Part shown: positions 8,354 through 16,139 of the stretch, in pieces
How the letters are laid out: the number at the start of each line of letters is the position of its first letter
Position numbering within the stretch: position 1 is the stretch's first letter
Assembly: GCF_000407505.1 (NCBI RefSeq)
Contig: NZ_ASWE01000004.1
Span: 248,001-312,000 of the forward strand
Reading direction: 5' to 3'
DNA from: Enterococcus phoeniculicola ATCC BAA-412
GTDB taxonomy: Bacteria; Bacillota; Bacilli; Lactobacillales; Enterococcaceae
DNA length: 64,000 nt
Made by a program: the position numbers and the translations under genes
Notes under the pieces: model-generated
The model's database searches: none
Told to the model about the DNA's origin: nothing
What the model saw: only the letters and a program-made list of their open reading frames with translations

Positions 8354-8437
8354 ATTATTTCATGAAACAAGATTGACAGTTTCCAGTCACTGATTTAGAA
8401 TAATCTAGTATGTTTCTTTTTAAGTGCATGAAATAAT
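8354..8437. repeat. 11-bp inverted repeat bracketing the tRNA promoter
   Basis: ATTATTTCATG (8354-8364) and its exact complement CATGAAATAAT (8427-8437) flank the tRNA promoter (8373-8401). The second copy ends 9 bases before the tRNA. The purpose is unknown. Confidence 0.5.
8373..8401 (+). promoter_or_regulatory. Sigma-70-type promoter of the tRNA gene
   Basis: Consensus TTGACA at 8373-8378, a 17-base spacer, and TAGAAT at 8396-8401; the tRNA begins 45 bases downstream. Confidence 0.8.
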
Positions 8438-8446
8438 TTGTATCAG

Positions 8447-8518
8447 GCTTCCTTAGTTAAATGGATATAACAAGGTCCTCCTAAGACCTAGTTGCTGGTT
8501 CGATTCCAGCAGGAAGCG
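8447..8518 (+). tRNA. tRNA-Arg (anticodon CCT)
   Basis: Full cloverleaf read by eye: acceptor GCTTCCT/AGGAAGC with discriminator G, D-stem GTTA/TAAC, anticodon stem AGGTC/GACCT with loop CTCCTAA (anticodon CCT, reading AGG), variable AGTT, and T-arm GCTGG-TTCGATT-CCAGC. No CCA is encoded. It stands alone with its own promoter and terminator. No direct repeat of its 3' end was seen nearby, so there is no sign of an integrated element. Confidence 0.95.
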
Positions 8519-8535
8519 TAATAGACAACTAGGTA

Positions 8536-8577
8536 AACTTCTCAACTTGATAGAGCAAACGGGGAGTTTTTTATTTT
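8536..8577 (+). terminator. Terminator of the tRNA-Arg transcript
   Basis: AACTTCTC (8536-8543) pairs with GGGGAGTT (8561-8568), with wobble pairs, then TTTTATTTT. Confidence 0.7.
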
Positions 8578-8615
8578 GGTCTAAAAATAGAAAACTCCTT
8601 GAAGGGGAATTGAGC

Positions 8616-8666
8616 TTGACACTACATAGATACTTATCTATATTATATATAGGTAGTCGTCTATGT
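8616..8666 (+). promoter_or_regulatory. arsR-type promoter with overlapping operator
   Basis: TTGACA (8616-8621), 17 bases, TATATT (8639-8644). A dyad ACATAGA (8624-8630)/TCTATGT (8660-8666), with AT-rich symmetrical sequence between, covers the spacer and -10 box. This position suits autorepression by the ArsR protein encoded 15 bases downstream. Confidence 0.75.
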
Positions 8667-8680
8667 AAGGAGGAAAGAAA

Positions 8681-8995
8681 ATGAATGACGAAAATTTATC
8701 TTCTGTGCTTAAAGCCATGTCTGATCCTAATCGGATAAAAATTATTGATATACTATCACAGGGGACGATGTGTGGTTGCCATGTGTTGGAGCATTTTGAG
8801 TTTACTCAACCGACGCTTTCGCATCATATGAAGGTGTTGGAGAAGGCTGGAATTGTCTCTGTTAGTAAGAAGAGCCAGTGGCACTATTATGCATTGAACG
8901 ATGAATTTGTTGAATCGTTTATGTGCTCAATGACGCAGCTTTTTAGAAAAGATAAGAACGTGTCTGAGCAAATTGCATATAAAAAGAAAATATAG
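8681..8995 (+). CDS. ArsR-family metalloregulator
   Basis: 104-residue winged-helix repressor. The recognition helix region is visible as TQPTLSHHMKVLEKAGIV, followed by the wing around SVSKKSQWHYYAL. The helix before it carries CGC (TMCGCHVLEHF), matching the ArsR thiol metal box (usually CVC), so arsenite- or antimonite-type sensing is plausible. A further Cys lies near the C-terminus. AGGAGG precedes the ATG. No arsB, arsC or arsD gene follows; instead an ABC-2 exporter pair lies 140 bases downstream. The target beyond its own promoter is therefore open. Confidence 0.88.
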   Translation: MNDENLSSVLKAMSDPNRIKIIDILSQGTMCGCHVLEHFEFTQPTLSHHMKVLEKAGIVSVSKKSQWHYYALNDEFVESFMCSMTQLFRKDKNVSEQIAYKKKI

Positions 8996-9136
8996 AGACT
9001 TGTTGATTCAGATGTGCGGTCGAATTACTGTGTACATAAATCAAAAGCAAAGAGATGAGAGTACTTTTAGAAAAAATGATTCATTTATTTATTTGCGTAA
9101 TTACGTAAAGAATAAATTTTGTTAGGGGATAGGAAA

Positions 9137-10072
9137 ATGGCAAATGCACTTGAAATTGTTGCGTTAAAAAAAATATATGATACAGGGGTGGAGGCGCTTC
9201 GTGGAATCAATTTATCGGTTGAAGAAGGTGACTTCTATGCGCTTTTAGGCCCCAATGGAGCGGGAAAATCAACAACGATTGGAATTATTACTTCCTTAGT
9301 CAATAAAACATCTGGTCAAGTTCGAGTTTTTGATTATGACCTAGATACAGATTTAGTTCGTGCAAAACAGCAAATTGGGTTAGTACCGCAGGAGTTCAAT
9401 TTTAATCCATTTGAAACAGTTCAACAAATTGTTGTAAATCAAGCGGGCTATTATGGTGTTTCACGAAAAGAAGCTTTAAAACGTAGTGAAAAATATTTAA
9501 AGCAATCGAATTTATGGGAAAAAAGAAATGTTCGTGCACGAATGCTTTCGGGTGGAATGAAAAGAAGATTGATGATTGCCAGAGCATTAATGCATGAGCC
9601 ACGTCTTTTGATTCTAGATGAACCAACAGCTGGGGTAGATATCGAGCTGAGACGAGATATGTGGGCTTTTTTACAAGAACTTAACGAAAATGGAACAACA
9701 ATTATTTTAACCACACATTATCTGGAAGAGGCAGAGATGCTTTGTCGAAATATTGGAATCATTCAAGCCGGAGAATTAATTGAAAATACAAGTATGAAGT
9801 CATTATTATCTAAGCTGCAGTTTGAAACCTTTATTTTTGATTTGGCTCCTTATGAGACAGCACCTGAAATTATAGGCTATAAGAGCGTTCTTGATGATGC
9901 ACAGACTCTTGAGGTTGAGGTAGAACGCAATCAAGGAGTAAATGCAATTTTTGAACAGTTGACAGCTCAGGGAATTAAAGTACTTTCTATGCGGAACAAA
10001 TCCAACCGTTTAGAAGAGTTATTCCTGAAAATTACTGAAGAAACGCATCATGTGGAGGATAAAAATGTTTAA
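9137..10072 (+). CDS. ABC-2-type transporter ATP-binding protein
   Basis: 311-residue ATPase energising an exporter. Motifs: GPNGAGKST (Walker A), LVPQEF (Q-loop), LSGGMKRR (signature), LLILDEPTAGVD (Walker B) and TTHYLEE (H-loop), with a 90-residue C-terminal extension as in YadG/CcmA-type subunits. ATG 9137 is chosen over the TTG at 9119 because AGGGGATAGG lies just upstream. Its last codons overlap the start of the permease gene, the mark of a two-gene operon. The substrate is unknown; proximity to the ArsR gene may be functional or accidental. Confidence 0.92.
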   Translation: MANALEIVALKKIYDTGVEALRGINLSVEEGDFYALLGPNGAGKSTTIGIITSLVNKTSGQVRVFDYDLDTDLVRAKQQIGLVPQEFNFNPFETVQQIVVNQAGYYGVSRKEALKRSEKYLKQSNLWEKRNVRARMLSGGMKRRLMIARALMHEPRLLILDEPTAGVDIELRRDMWAFLQELNENGTTIILTTHYLEEAEMLCRNIGIIQAGELIENTSMKSLLSKLQFETFIFDLAPYETAPEIIGYKSVLDDAQTLEVEVERNQGVNAIFEQLTAQGIKVLSMRNKSNRLEELFLKITEETHHVEDKNV

Positions 10073-10835
10073 TTTATATATGACTGCTTTAAAAAGCTTA
10101 GCTGTAAAAGAAACGAATCGCTATTTACGAATTTGGGTGCAAACATTAGTACCACCAGTAATTACAACTTCTTTATATTTTGTTATTTTTGGAAAAATGA
10201 TTGGTGGACGAATCGGTGAGATGGGCGGATTTTCTTATATGGAATTTATCGTCCCAGGGCTGATTATGATGTCTGCAATTACCAGTTCTTATGCTAATGT
10301 CTCTTCTTCCTTTTTTTCACAGAAATTCCAAAAAAACATTGAGGAGCTTTTGGTAGCTCCTGTACCTACGCACGTCATTATTTGGGGATTTGTGATTGGC
10401 GGATTGGGTCGAAGTGTACTGGTGGGGTCATTGGTGACTATCATTTCCTTGTTTTTTGTACCACTCCACGTACATTCATGGGCGATTGTCATTTTAACGC
10501 TGTTGATGACGGCCATTTTATTCTCGTTAGCAGGATTAATTAATGGTATCTTTGCTCAATCATATGATGATGTCTCGATTGTTCCTACGTTTGTCTTACA
10601 GCCGTTAACTTATCTGGGAGGCGTCTTTTATTCAATTTCTATGCTACCGCCCGTTTGGCAAGCTATTTCAAAGATTAATCCAATTGTATATATGATTTCA
10701 GGTTTTCGATTTGGCTTTTTAGGAACAACAGATGTTCCCATCTACCTATCTATTACAATTTTAGTTTTATTTATCGTTGTTCTTTATTCTGTCTGCTGGT
10801 ATTTAATCAATAAAGGGAAAGGCTTAAGAAGTTAA
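10065..10835 (+). CDS. ABC-2-type transporter permease
   Basis: 256-residue integral membrane subunit with six predicted spans, of the YadH/ABC-2 type. The conserved block around FQKNIEELLVAPV and LGGVFYSISMLPPVWQAISKINP matches that family. The ATG at 10065 follows GGAGGATAAAA and overlaps the ATPase reading frame by 8 bases. Together with the preceding gene it forms a complete exporter (two permeases plus two ATPases). The transported compound is not evident. Confidence 0.92.
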   Translation: MFNLYMTALKSLAVKETNRYLRIWVQTLVPPVITTSLYFVIFGKMIGGRIGEMGGFSYMEFIVPGLIMMSAITSSYANVSSSFFSQKFQKNIEELLVAPVPTHVIIWGFVIGGLGRSVLVGSLVTIISLFFVPLHVHSWAIVILTLLMTAILFSLAGLINGIFAQSYDDVSIVPTFVLQPLTYLGGVFYSISMLPPVWQAISKINPIVYMISGFRFGFLGTTDVPIYLSITILVLFIVVLYSVCWYLINKGKGLRS

Positions 10836-10856
10836 ATAGGTAACATAAGTCGATTG

Positions 10857-10898
10857 ACACGTTAAAAAAAGAGCCGAGAGGCTCTTTTTTTAACGTGT
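10857..10898. terminator. Perfect 19-bp bidirectional terminator
   Basis: The arm at 10857-10875 is exactly complementary to 10880-10898 around a GAGA loop, with A- and T-runs on each side, so it can end both the exporter operon and the convergent acetyltransferase gene. It overlaps the last codons of the latter. Confidence 0.9.
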
Positions 10899-11330
10899 TA
10901 GAATAATCAACTCTTTTTCTATAGTAAAGCCATTTTTTATGTAGAATGCTTCTGAAGGATATCCTTTTTCCGTGTTTAACATAATCGCGTTTAACCCTTT
11001 CTTCTCAATATCATCTGCGATGCTATTGAGAAAGAGTGAACCAATTCCTTTTCCCTGCAGATTGTAGTCGACACAAAATTCATCTATATAATATTCCATC
11101 CCTTTAATCCATGGTTTTTTCATCCCAACACTTAGTGCGACAACTTTTCCTTCAAGAAGCGCGACATAGCCTAAAAAATAGTTGTTTTTTAAATGGTTTT
11201 TATAAAAAGTGACTACTTGATCTCTTGATTCATAGACGTCGTTCCACGGTTCTTTTGTAAAAGTAGCTATGGCTAAATCTACGCACTCTTCCAAGTAGTT
11301 AGATGATAGTTCTTTGATTTGTAAGTTCAC
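10890..11330 (-). CDS. GNAT-family N-acetyltransferase
   Basis: 146 residues, a single GNAT domain. The acetyl-CoA pyrophosphate loop is visible as QGKGIGSLF, preceded by the beta-4 strand YYIDEFCVDYNLQG; the C-terminus has the typical YPSEAFYIKNGF segment. The start is GTG with AAGGAGAG 7 bases upstream. Similar small acetyltransferases modify amines, aminoglycosides or protein N-termini; nothing in sequence fixes the substrate. It stands alone on the minus strand, convergent with the exporter. Confidence 0.85.
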   Translation of the reverse strand: MNLQIKELSSNYLEECVDLAIATFTKEPWNDVYESRDQVVTFYKNHLKNNYFLGYVALLEGKVVALSVGMKKPWIKGMEYYIDEFCVDYNLQGKGIGSLFLNSIADDIEKKGLNAIMLNTEKGYPSEAFYIKNGFTIEKELIILTR

Positions 11331-11551
11331 TATAAGCTCTCCTTAATGTTTAGTTAATTATATGATAACTTCCATAGTGGAGAGGTGCAAGTTTTAAATT
11401 GTCTCTGTATTTTATAATGAAGGAATAATTCAAATAGAATTAAGGAGAGTAGCTAGCTATATTCTGAATAGATGGAGATAGTAAATTTTAGGAAAGGTCT
11501 ATCCTAAAAAATTGATAAGTACATACTCAAGGTTTTAATATATACAAAGAG

Positions 11552-11589
11552 AGAGCCATACATAACTAAAAATAGTTATGTATGGCTCT
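11552..11589 (-). terminator. Perfect 17-bp hairpin downstream of the peptide gene
   Basis: 11552-11568 is exactly complementary to 11573-11589 around AAAA. Read on the minus strand it lies 45 bases after the peptide stop codon and is followed by CTCTTTG, so it is probably the terminator of the peptide transcript, although the T-run is poor. It could instead protect a small RNA 3' end. Confidence 0.55.
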
Positions 11590-11633
11590 ATCAGCTCTTG
11601 TACAAAACATAAAGACGGCTTTATCAGGTTCTA

Positions 11634-11705
11634 TTATACAGCTGTAATCCAGCCTGCATTTCCTAATGGACCAATGATTAATTCACATAGTTCTGCTAAT
11701 CCCAT
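11634..11705 (-). CDS. 23-residue peptide gene, candidate pheromone of the adjacent TPR regulator
   Basis: Short open frame on the minus strand opposite the TPR regulator. From ATG 11705 it encodes a hydrophobic peptide beginning MGLAELCELIIG and ending NAGWITAV, then TAA. AAGGAAGGTG stands 8 bases before this ATG, a good ribosome site; an in-frame ATG at 11729 lacks one. An extended -10 (TGTTATAAT) lies about 40 bases upstream, and a strong hairpin follows. The layout (short peptide divergent from a PlcR/Rgg-like regulator) matches peptide-sensing systems such as TprA/PhrA or Rgg/SHP. There is no basic N-terminus, so it lacks a classical signal peptide; leaderless export or a bacteriocin-like role remain possible. 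I recognise no known pheromone in it. Confidence 0.55.
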   Translation of the reverse strand: MGLAELCELIIGPLGNAGWITAV

Positions 11706-11746
11706 CACCAATACACCTTCCTTTATCATTATTTTTATTATATAAT

Positions 11747-11780
11747 ATTATAACATAAGTCCTGCTTTAATTGTTATGAT
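11747..11780. promoter_or_regulatory. Divergent promoter region with dyad between peptide and regulator genes
   Basis: Minus strand: TGTTATAAT (extended -10, TATAAT at 11752-11747) directed at the peptide gene, with no good -35, as expected for an activated promoter. Plus strand: TATGAT near 11775 directed at the regulator. The inverted repeat ATAACA (11750-11755)/TGTTAT (11772-11777) sits between them and is a candidate binding site for the regulator. Confidence 0.45.
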
Positions 11781-11811
11781 TATGCAGTAAGAAAATGTTC
11801 GGAGGAGAACT

Positions 11812-12654
11812 ATGCAAATTAACGGTCAGCTAATTAAAAAGAAGAGAAAACAATTGAATATGACCCAAAACCAATTAGCTAAGGGTATTTGTAAACAAGC
11901 GACGATTAGTAATATTGAAAAGAAAAATACAGCAAACAATATGCAAATCATTACAGCTATCTGTAATCGATTAGGGTTAGAGGTAAACGATATCACTGTT
12001 ACGGTGCACAAGAGTCAAGTACAAGGGCTTCTAAAAAAAGTTACAAAGCTGATACGATATTATAAATATGAGGAAGCTGAAATTTTACTTAAGGATGTAG
12101 TTGAGGTGATGGATGAGCTAGAAGAACATCAGCTACAAGAAGCTTATCACTGTATCGGAGCACTTTCATTATTTAGGAATGGAAAAGATGATGTGACACT
12201 GTATAATTTATATCAATCTCTTGAACATGCGACAAATGAGGGATCAATTATTACCATACTATCCAATAATTTATTAGGTATCTATTATGCTACGAAAGGT
12301 TTTACAAAGCAGGCAGATGCTTTTTTTGAAAAATCTGTTAGACTGGCTGAATTAAGTCGCGGATACGAGCGGGAAGAAGCTTTATCTACTGTGTATTACA
12401 ATATTGCTAAATATTACTCTTCCAAAAATGAATATCAAAAGGCGATAGATTATTGCGATGTTGGAATTTCTATTTGTACTGAAAATATGTCCCTGTTAGG
12501 ATTAGTACATCTTGCATACGAGCGAGCATTTAATTGTAGAGCGCTCAATGAAGAGGTGGGAAGAGAGGCATATAAGTTTGCTGAACAACTAGCTGAACTG
12601 ACGAAGAATACAGAAATGTTGGCAATTATTAGAGCAGATTTAAAAAAGAGTTAA
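11812..12654 (+). CDS. PlcR/Rgg-like XRE-TPR transcription regulator
   Basis: 280 residues: an N-terminal XRE helix-turn-helix (about 6-60, with LNMTQNQLAKGICKQATISNIEKK) followed by an all-helical TPR-type domain, recognised from repeated helix pairs such as NLLGIYYATKGFTKQADAFFEKS and YYNIAKYYSSKNEYQKAIDYCD. This is the architecture of RRNPP regulators, which bind imported signalling peptides in the TPR groove. GGAGGAGA precedes the ATG by 3-4 bases. A short hydrophobic peptide gene is divergently encoded 106 bases upstream. Which other genes it controls is unknown; the peptide gene is the nearest candidate. Its length is slightly under PlcR and Rgg. Confidence 0.85.
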   Translation: MQINGQLIKKKRKQLNMTQNQLAKGICKQATISNIEKKNTANNMQIITAICNRLGLEVNDITVTVHKSQVQGLLKKVTKLIRYYKYEEAEILLKDVVEVMDELEEHQLQEAYHCIGALSLFRNGKDDVTLYNLYQSLEHATNEGSIITILSNNLLGIYYATKGFTKQADAFFEKSVRLAELSRGYEREEALSTVYYNIAKYYSSKNEYQKAIDYCDVGISICTENMSLLGLVHLAYERAFNCRALNEEVGREAYKFAEQLAELTKNTEMLAIIRADLKKS

Positions 12655-13380
12655 TTTATAATTGATTACCTGGAAAAGAAGGACTCGTTTATGTTCAAAC
12701 TTGTGGTTAAAAATAGTAAAAGAAAGATTACTGGTGCTGTAGATTAGAAACTCCTTTCTAAAGAAGAGACGGAGAATCTTCTTTCCAATGAGGTTAACTA
12801 GTGGTGATAGTCCTTTATACAATCGGCTAAATAAAGTCTTGTCTAAGGGATTTTTTTATAAAGATAGGGTAGTTTAGAGAATTTTGGAGACGGATAGTTT
12901 TCATCAAAACTCTGTTCGAGTGCAAGATGATTTTTAAAGTTTTTACTTTTAGGAGTAGCATAGCTGCGAAGGATTCCTACTTAAAGACGTCTGTTTATAC
13001 TAACTGCTATGAAATCATCCTATTTAGATCCTCTTTAATACGACTAAAACTGATGAGAATTGAATGATTCTAAAAAAGCGCCTATTTTTCTACTTTGTCT
13101 TAAAAAATTAGCGATTTTCCAATAAATAAAATAACTCGAAATTCATCAAATATAATTACAAAAAATGACAATCTATTTATGGAATGGCCAGAAATAATAA
13201 TCTTTCTAGCTCAACTAATTATTAAAATTTTTATTAGGATTACCATTTTTTTGAAACTGATGAGTAAGCAAAATAGACTGGTATGAGTCCGGTTCAATAC
13301 CGAATTCATACCAGTCAGTTGGCTAATTAATTTGTGTGCAACTTTAAGAGCGCACCTCATTTTGTCTCAACCTGTTTATC
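12655..13380. other. Non-coding gap, 726 bases
   Basis: AT-rich stretch with no frame that has both a ribosome site and a recognisable product. It contains the hairpin at 13276-13316 that ends the convergent aminopeptidase gene. It may include decayed coding sequence, but I could not identify any. Confidence 0.5.
13276..13316 (-). terminator. Hairpin downstream of the aminopeptidase gene
   Basis: GACTGGTATGA (13276-13286) is exactly complementary to 13306-13316, with an inner CGGT/ACCG pair. It lies 65 bases past the minus-strand aminopeptidase stop and is followed on that strand by TATTTTG. Confidence 0.6.
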
Positions 13381-14619
13381 TTAAGCCCAGTCTCCATTAC
13401 GAAATACAGGGACACGACTTCCGTCTTCACGGATTCCGTCAATATTCATCTTATCAGAACCAACCATGAAGTCTACGTGTGTTTGGCTTCTGTTTAGTCC
13501 TGCTTCGGTTAATTCTTCTTCACTCATTTGCGTTCCACCTTTAAGGTTAAATGCATAGGCTGAACCAAGAGCTAAGTGATTTGATGCATTTTCATCGAAC
13601 AACGTATTATAAAAGATAATTCCTGATTGAGAAATTGGTGATGGGTCTGGAACAAGCGCGACTTCACCAAGATGTTTTGCCCCTTCATCAATAGCCAGGA
13701 GTTTTGCTAAAACTTCTTCTCCTTGTTCAGCGGAAAAATCAGTTACACGTCCATCTTTAAACGTAAATTTCATTCCGTTAATAGTTGTTCCTGCATAGCT
13801 TAGTGGTTTTGTACTTGAGATGTAGCCATCTACATGACGACTATCAGGAGCAGTAAACACTTCTTCAGTTGGCATATTTGCCATGAATTTTTCATTTCGC
13901 GCATTAAAGCTTCCCGCCCCTTCCCATAGATGATTTTTTGGAAGGCCAATAGTTAAATCTGTTCCAGGAGCAGTGTAGTGTAGGGCAGTAAACTGCTCTT
14001 TATTTAGCTCATCTGCTTTAGATTCTAATTTTTTATCATGTGCTTGCCATGCAGCAACAGGATCCTCGGAATAGATACGGGTGGTCTTAAAAATTTCATC
14101 CCACAGAGCATCTACTTGTTCTTCTTCAGTAGAGAGTTCCGGAAAGACTTTGTTCGCCCATTCAGTGCTGGCAGCTGCTACAACAGTCCAGCTGACTTTG
14201 TTTGCTTGTGTTGCTTTACGTAAATTCATCATTGCTTTTCCAGCTGCTGCTTGATAAGCGGCGACGCGATCAGAATCAACTCCAGCTAAAGAATCAGGGT
14301 TAGAAGAAACCACACTAATTCGGCTCGCTCCTTTTTCTATCCAGTTATCAGCTTGGTCTACTTTATATTGAGGTACTTCGGTGATTCTTGATTCATCTGC
14401 AAAGCTCAGAAATTCTTTTTGAACAAATTCATCTGTCCATTGTACTTGAACTTCAGCTGCTCCAAGTTTATATGCTTGCGCTGTAATTAAACGAGCTAAA
14501 GGTGCTTGATCAACACTAATTTGTAAAACAACCGTGTGGCCGTTTTGAACATTGACTCCTACTTCAGCAATTAAACGTGCATATTTTTCTAGATTTTCAT
14601 TAAAATTTTCTAATGTCAT
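13381..14619 (-). CDS. M29-family aminopeptidase (PepS/AmpS type)
   Basis: 412-residue cytoplasmic metallo-aminopeptidase, normal family length. The dinuclear metal-site region is visible in the C-terminal half: EVALVPDPSPI, FDENASNHLALGSAY and HVDFMVGSDKMNIDG carry the conserved Glu, His and Asp ligands. The N-terminal half contains the NVQNGHTVVLQISVDQAPLAR block typical of PepS. AGGAGAG precedes the ATG. It releases N-terminal residues from peptides. It is monocistronic, divergent from the TetR gene, with a 257-base AT-rich gap between them. Confidence 0.92.
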   Translation of the reverse strand: MTLENFNENLEKYARLIAEVGVNVQNGHTVVLQISVDQAPLARLITAQAYKLGAAEVQVQWTDEFVQKEFLSFADESRITEVPQYKVDQADNWIEKGASRISVVSSNPDSLAGVDSDRVAAYQAAAGKAMMNLRKATQANKVSWTVVAAASTEWANKVFPELSTEEEQVDALWDEIFKTTRIYSEDPVAAWQAHDKKLESKADELNKEQFTALHYTAPGTDLTIGLPKNHLWEGAGSFNARNEKFMANMPTEEVFTAPDSRHVDGYISSTKPLSYAGTTINGMKFTFKDGRVTDFSAEQGEEVLAKLLAIDEGAKHLGEVALVPDPSPISQSGIIFYNTLFDENASNHLALGSAYAFNLKGGTQMSEEELTEAGLNRSQTHVDFMVGSDKMNIDGIREDGSRVPVFRNGDWA

Positions 14620-14876
14620 ATACGTCTCTCCTGAAAATTAATATTTTAGTAAACATGAATATGATAACATTTAACAGGAATCAGAACAAATAAAATAATT
14701 AGAATTTGACAACTAACTATGAGAATTATTAAAATTAAAGTAATCACTATTGATTTTTAACTAGAGAAAATGAAGGCGTAAAAAAAACATGTTTTTTCTA
14801 AAGAGAAAACGTGTTACAATAACCGTATAAACTTGTTGAAAGCGTTGTTGACATTGCATAAGGAGATTAAAAAATT

Positions 14877-15449
14877 ATGGCAAGAAAAAAAACCATAACC
14901 AGAGAACAGATTTTAAAAGCTGCTCATGACGTAGTTGCTACAGAAGGTTTTTCTCGTTTTACAGCTCGTAATATTGCAAATAAGATGAAGTGCTCGACTC
15001 AACCGATTTATTTAGAATTTAAAAATATGGACGATCTAAAGCAAGAGCTGTATCGACAAATTCATCATTATTTATCAGTAGATATATTTCCAGTTGTTCG
15101 TACAGGAAAGCCGTTAATTGATTTGGCTTTAAACTATATTCATTTTGCTGTAAATGAAAGTGGTTTGTACCGAGCTTTGTATTTGGAATACACAGGTGCG
15201 GGAGAAGAAATGCAAAAATTTTCCTATGATTGCTTTTTAAGTATGGTAAAAAAAGATAGCTCCTTTGATCATTTGTCTGAAGCTGAACTTATTTCACTGC
15301 ACACTGGTACATGGATTGTTGCTACGGGCGTGGCTTCACTGATGACGTCTGGTCTTATTCATTTGACAGATGAAGAGATTGAACAATTGATTCAAAATAC
15401 GATTGATCATATTTTAAGTGATGATAATTTAGTAGAAGTAAATTTTTAA
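14877..15449 (+). CDS. TetR-family transcription regulator
   Basis: 190 residues. The N-terminal helix-turn-helix is clear: ITREQILKAAHDVVATEG, then FTARNIANKMKCSTQPIYLEFKNMDDLKQEL. The C-terminal ligand domain has no family I recognise. AAGGAGA precedes the ATG. Upstream, 14783-14820 holds A- and T-rich symmetrical sequence (AAAAAACATGTTTTTT) that may be its operator. The divergent aminopeptidase gene is a possible target. Its ligand is unknown. Confidence 0.85.
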   Translation: MARKKTITREQILKAAHDVVATEGFSRFTARNIANKMKCSTQPIYLEFKNMDDLKQELYRQIHHYLSVDIFPVVRTGKPLIDLALNYIHFAVNESGLYRALYLEYTGAGEEMQKFSYDCFLSMVKKDSSFDHLSEAELISLHTGTWIVATGVASLMTSGLIHLTDEEIEQLIQNTIDHILSDDNLVEVNF

Positions 15450-15456
15450 AAACGAA

Positions 15457-15494
15457 AAAAGAGGCCGGGGAACTATCCCTTGCCTCTTTTCTGG
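15457..15494. terminator. Bidirectional terminator between TetR and flavodoxin genes
   Basis: AAAAGAGGC (15457-15465) pairs with GCCTCTTTT (15482-15490). It separates two convergent genes. Confidence 0.8.
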
Positions 15495-15497
15495 TCT

Positions 15498-15944
15498 CTA
15501 TGCTTGCGCTTTTTCTACTAATGATTTTGCAAAAGCTTCTAAATTCTGAATGTCGTCTTCTTCAGCTGCTAAATCAACCTTTACAGATTCGGCCCCTTTA
15601 ACAGCACCGATTTTTGAAAAAACTGCTTCAAAATCGTCTACTGATTTACAAAACTCATCATAAAATGTGTCGCCAGAGCCACAGACACCAAAGATTTTTC
15701 CTGATAAATCAACTTCTTGAAGATCTTCATAAAAATCAACAATTTCATCGGGTAATTCACCGTCACCATAAGTATAGGTAGCGACCACGCAAATATCTGC
15801 GTCTGTGAAATCTTCTGCATCAACTTGGGTACATTCATCAATTTCAACTTCTAAATCCATATTTTCAAACGCTTCTGCTACAATATCGGCGATTTCTTCA
15901 GTATTTCCTGTCATACTGGCATAAACAATTTTTGCTAAAGTCAT
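15498..15944 (-). CDS. Flavodoxin
   Basis: 148-residue acidic FMN-binding electron carrier, the short-chain flavodoxin size. The phosphate-binding loop SMTGNTEEIA is at residues 10-19. The two isoalloxazine-flanking loops are visible around ATYTYGDGELPDE and GSGDTFYDEFC. AGGAGGAAT precedes the ATG. It is a single gene. The reductase partner is not in this window. Confidence 0.93.
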   Translation of the reverse strand: MTLAKIVYASMTGNTEEIADIVAEAFENMDLEVEIDECTQVDAEDFTDADICVVATYTYGDGELPDEIVDFYEDLQEVDLSGKIFGVCGSGDTFYDEFCKSVDDFEAVFSKIGAVKGAESVKVDLAAEEDDIQNLEAFAKSLVEKAQA

Positions 15945-16139
15945 GAAATTCCTCCTAATGGGTCCATTTAAATAAGTTACATTATTTCTTGGGGTTCAGC
16001 AAAAATGCTGTACTCTATGATGATTATAACAAAAGCATTTCAGAAAGAAAACCGCGGATTAAATATTACAAATTCCTCATTTGTCTAGAGACTAAATATT
16101 ATGGTAAAATAGATAGGATTCGAAAAAGGAGACGAGAGA

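Larger units (their letters stand above)
11331..11811. other. Intergenic region between acetyltransferase and TPR regulator
   Basis: About 480 bases containing the minus-strand 23-codon peptide gene (11634-11705), its hairpin (11552-11589), divergent promoters near 11740-11780, and a smaller hairpin TTTTAGGA (11486-11493)/TCCTAAAA (11502-11509). I see nothing else coding. Confidence 0.6.

Noticed and set aside
8447-8518. tRNA-Arg as attachment site of an integrated element
   Set aside because: No integrase gene and no second copy of the tRNA 3' end were found nearby.
11706-11729. Longer peptide start at ATG 11729 (31 residues)
   Set aside because: It has no ribosome site, while ATG 11705 has AAGGAAGGTG at good spacing.
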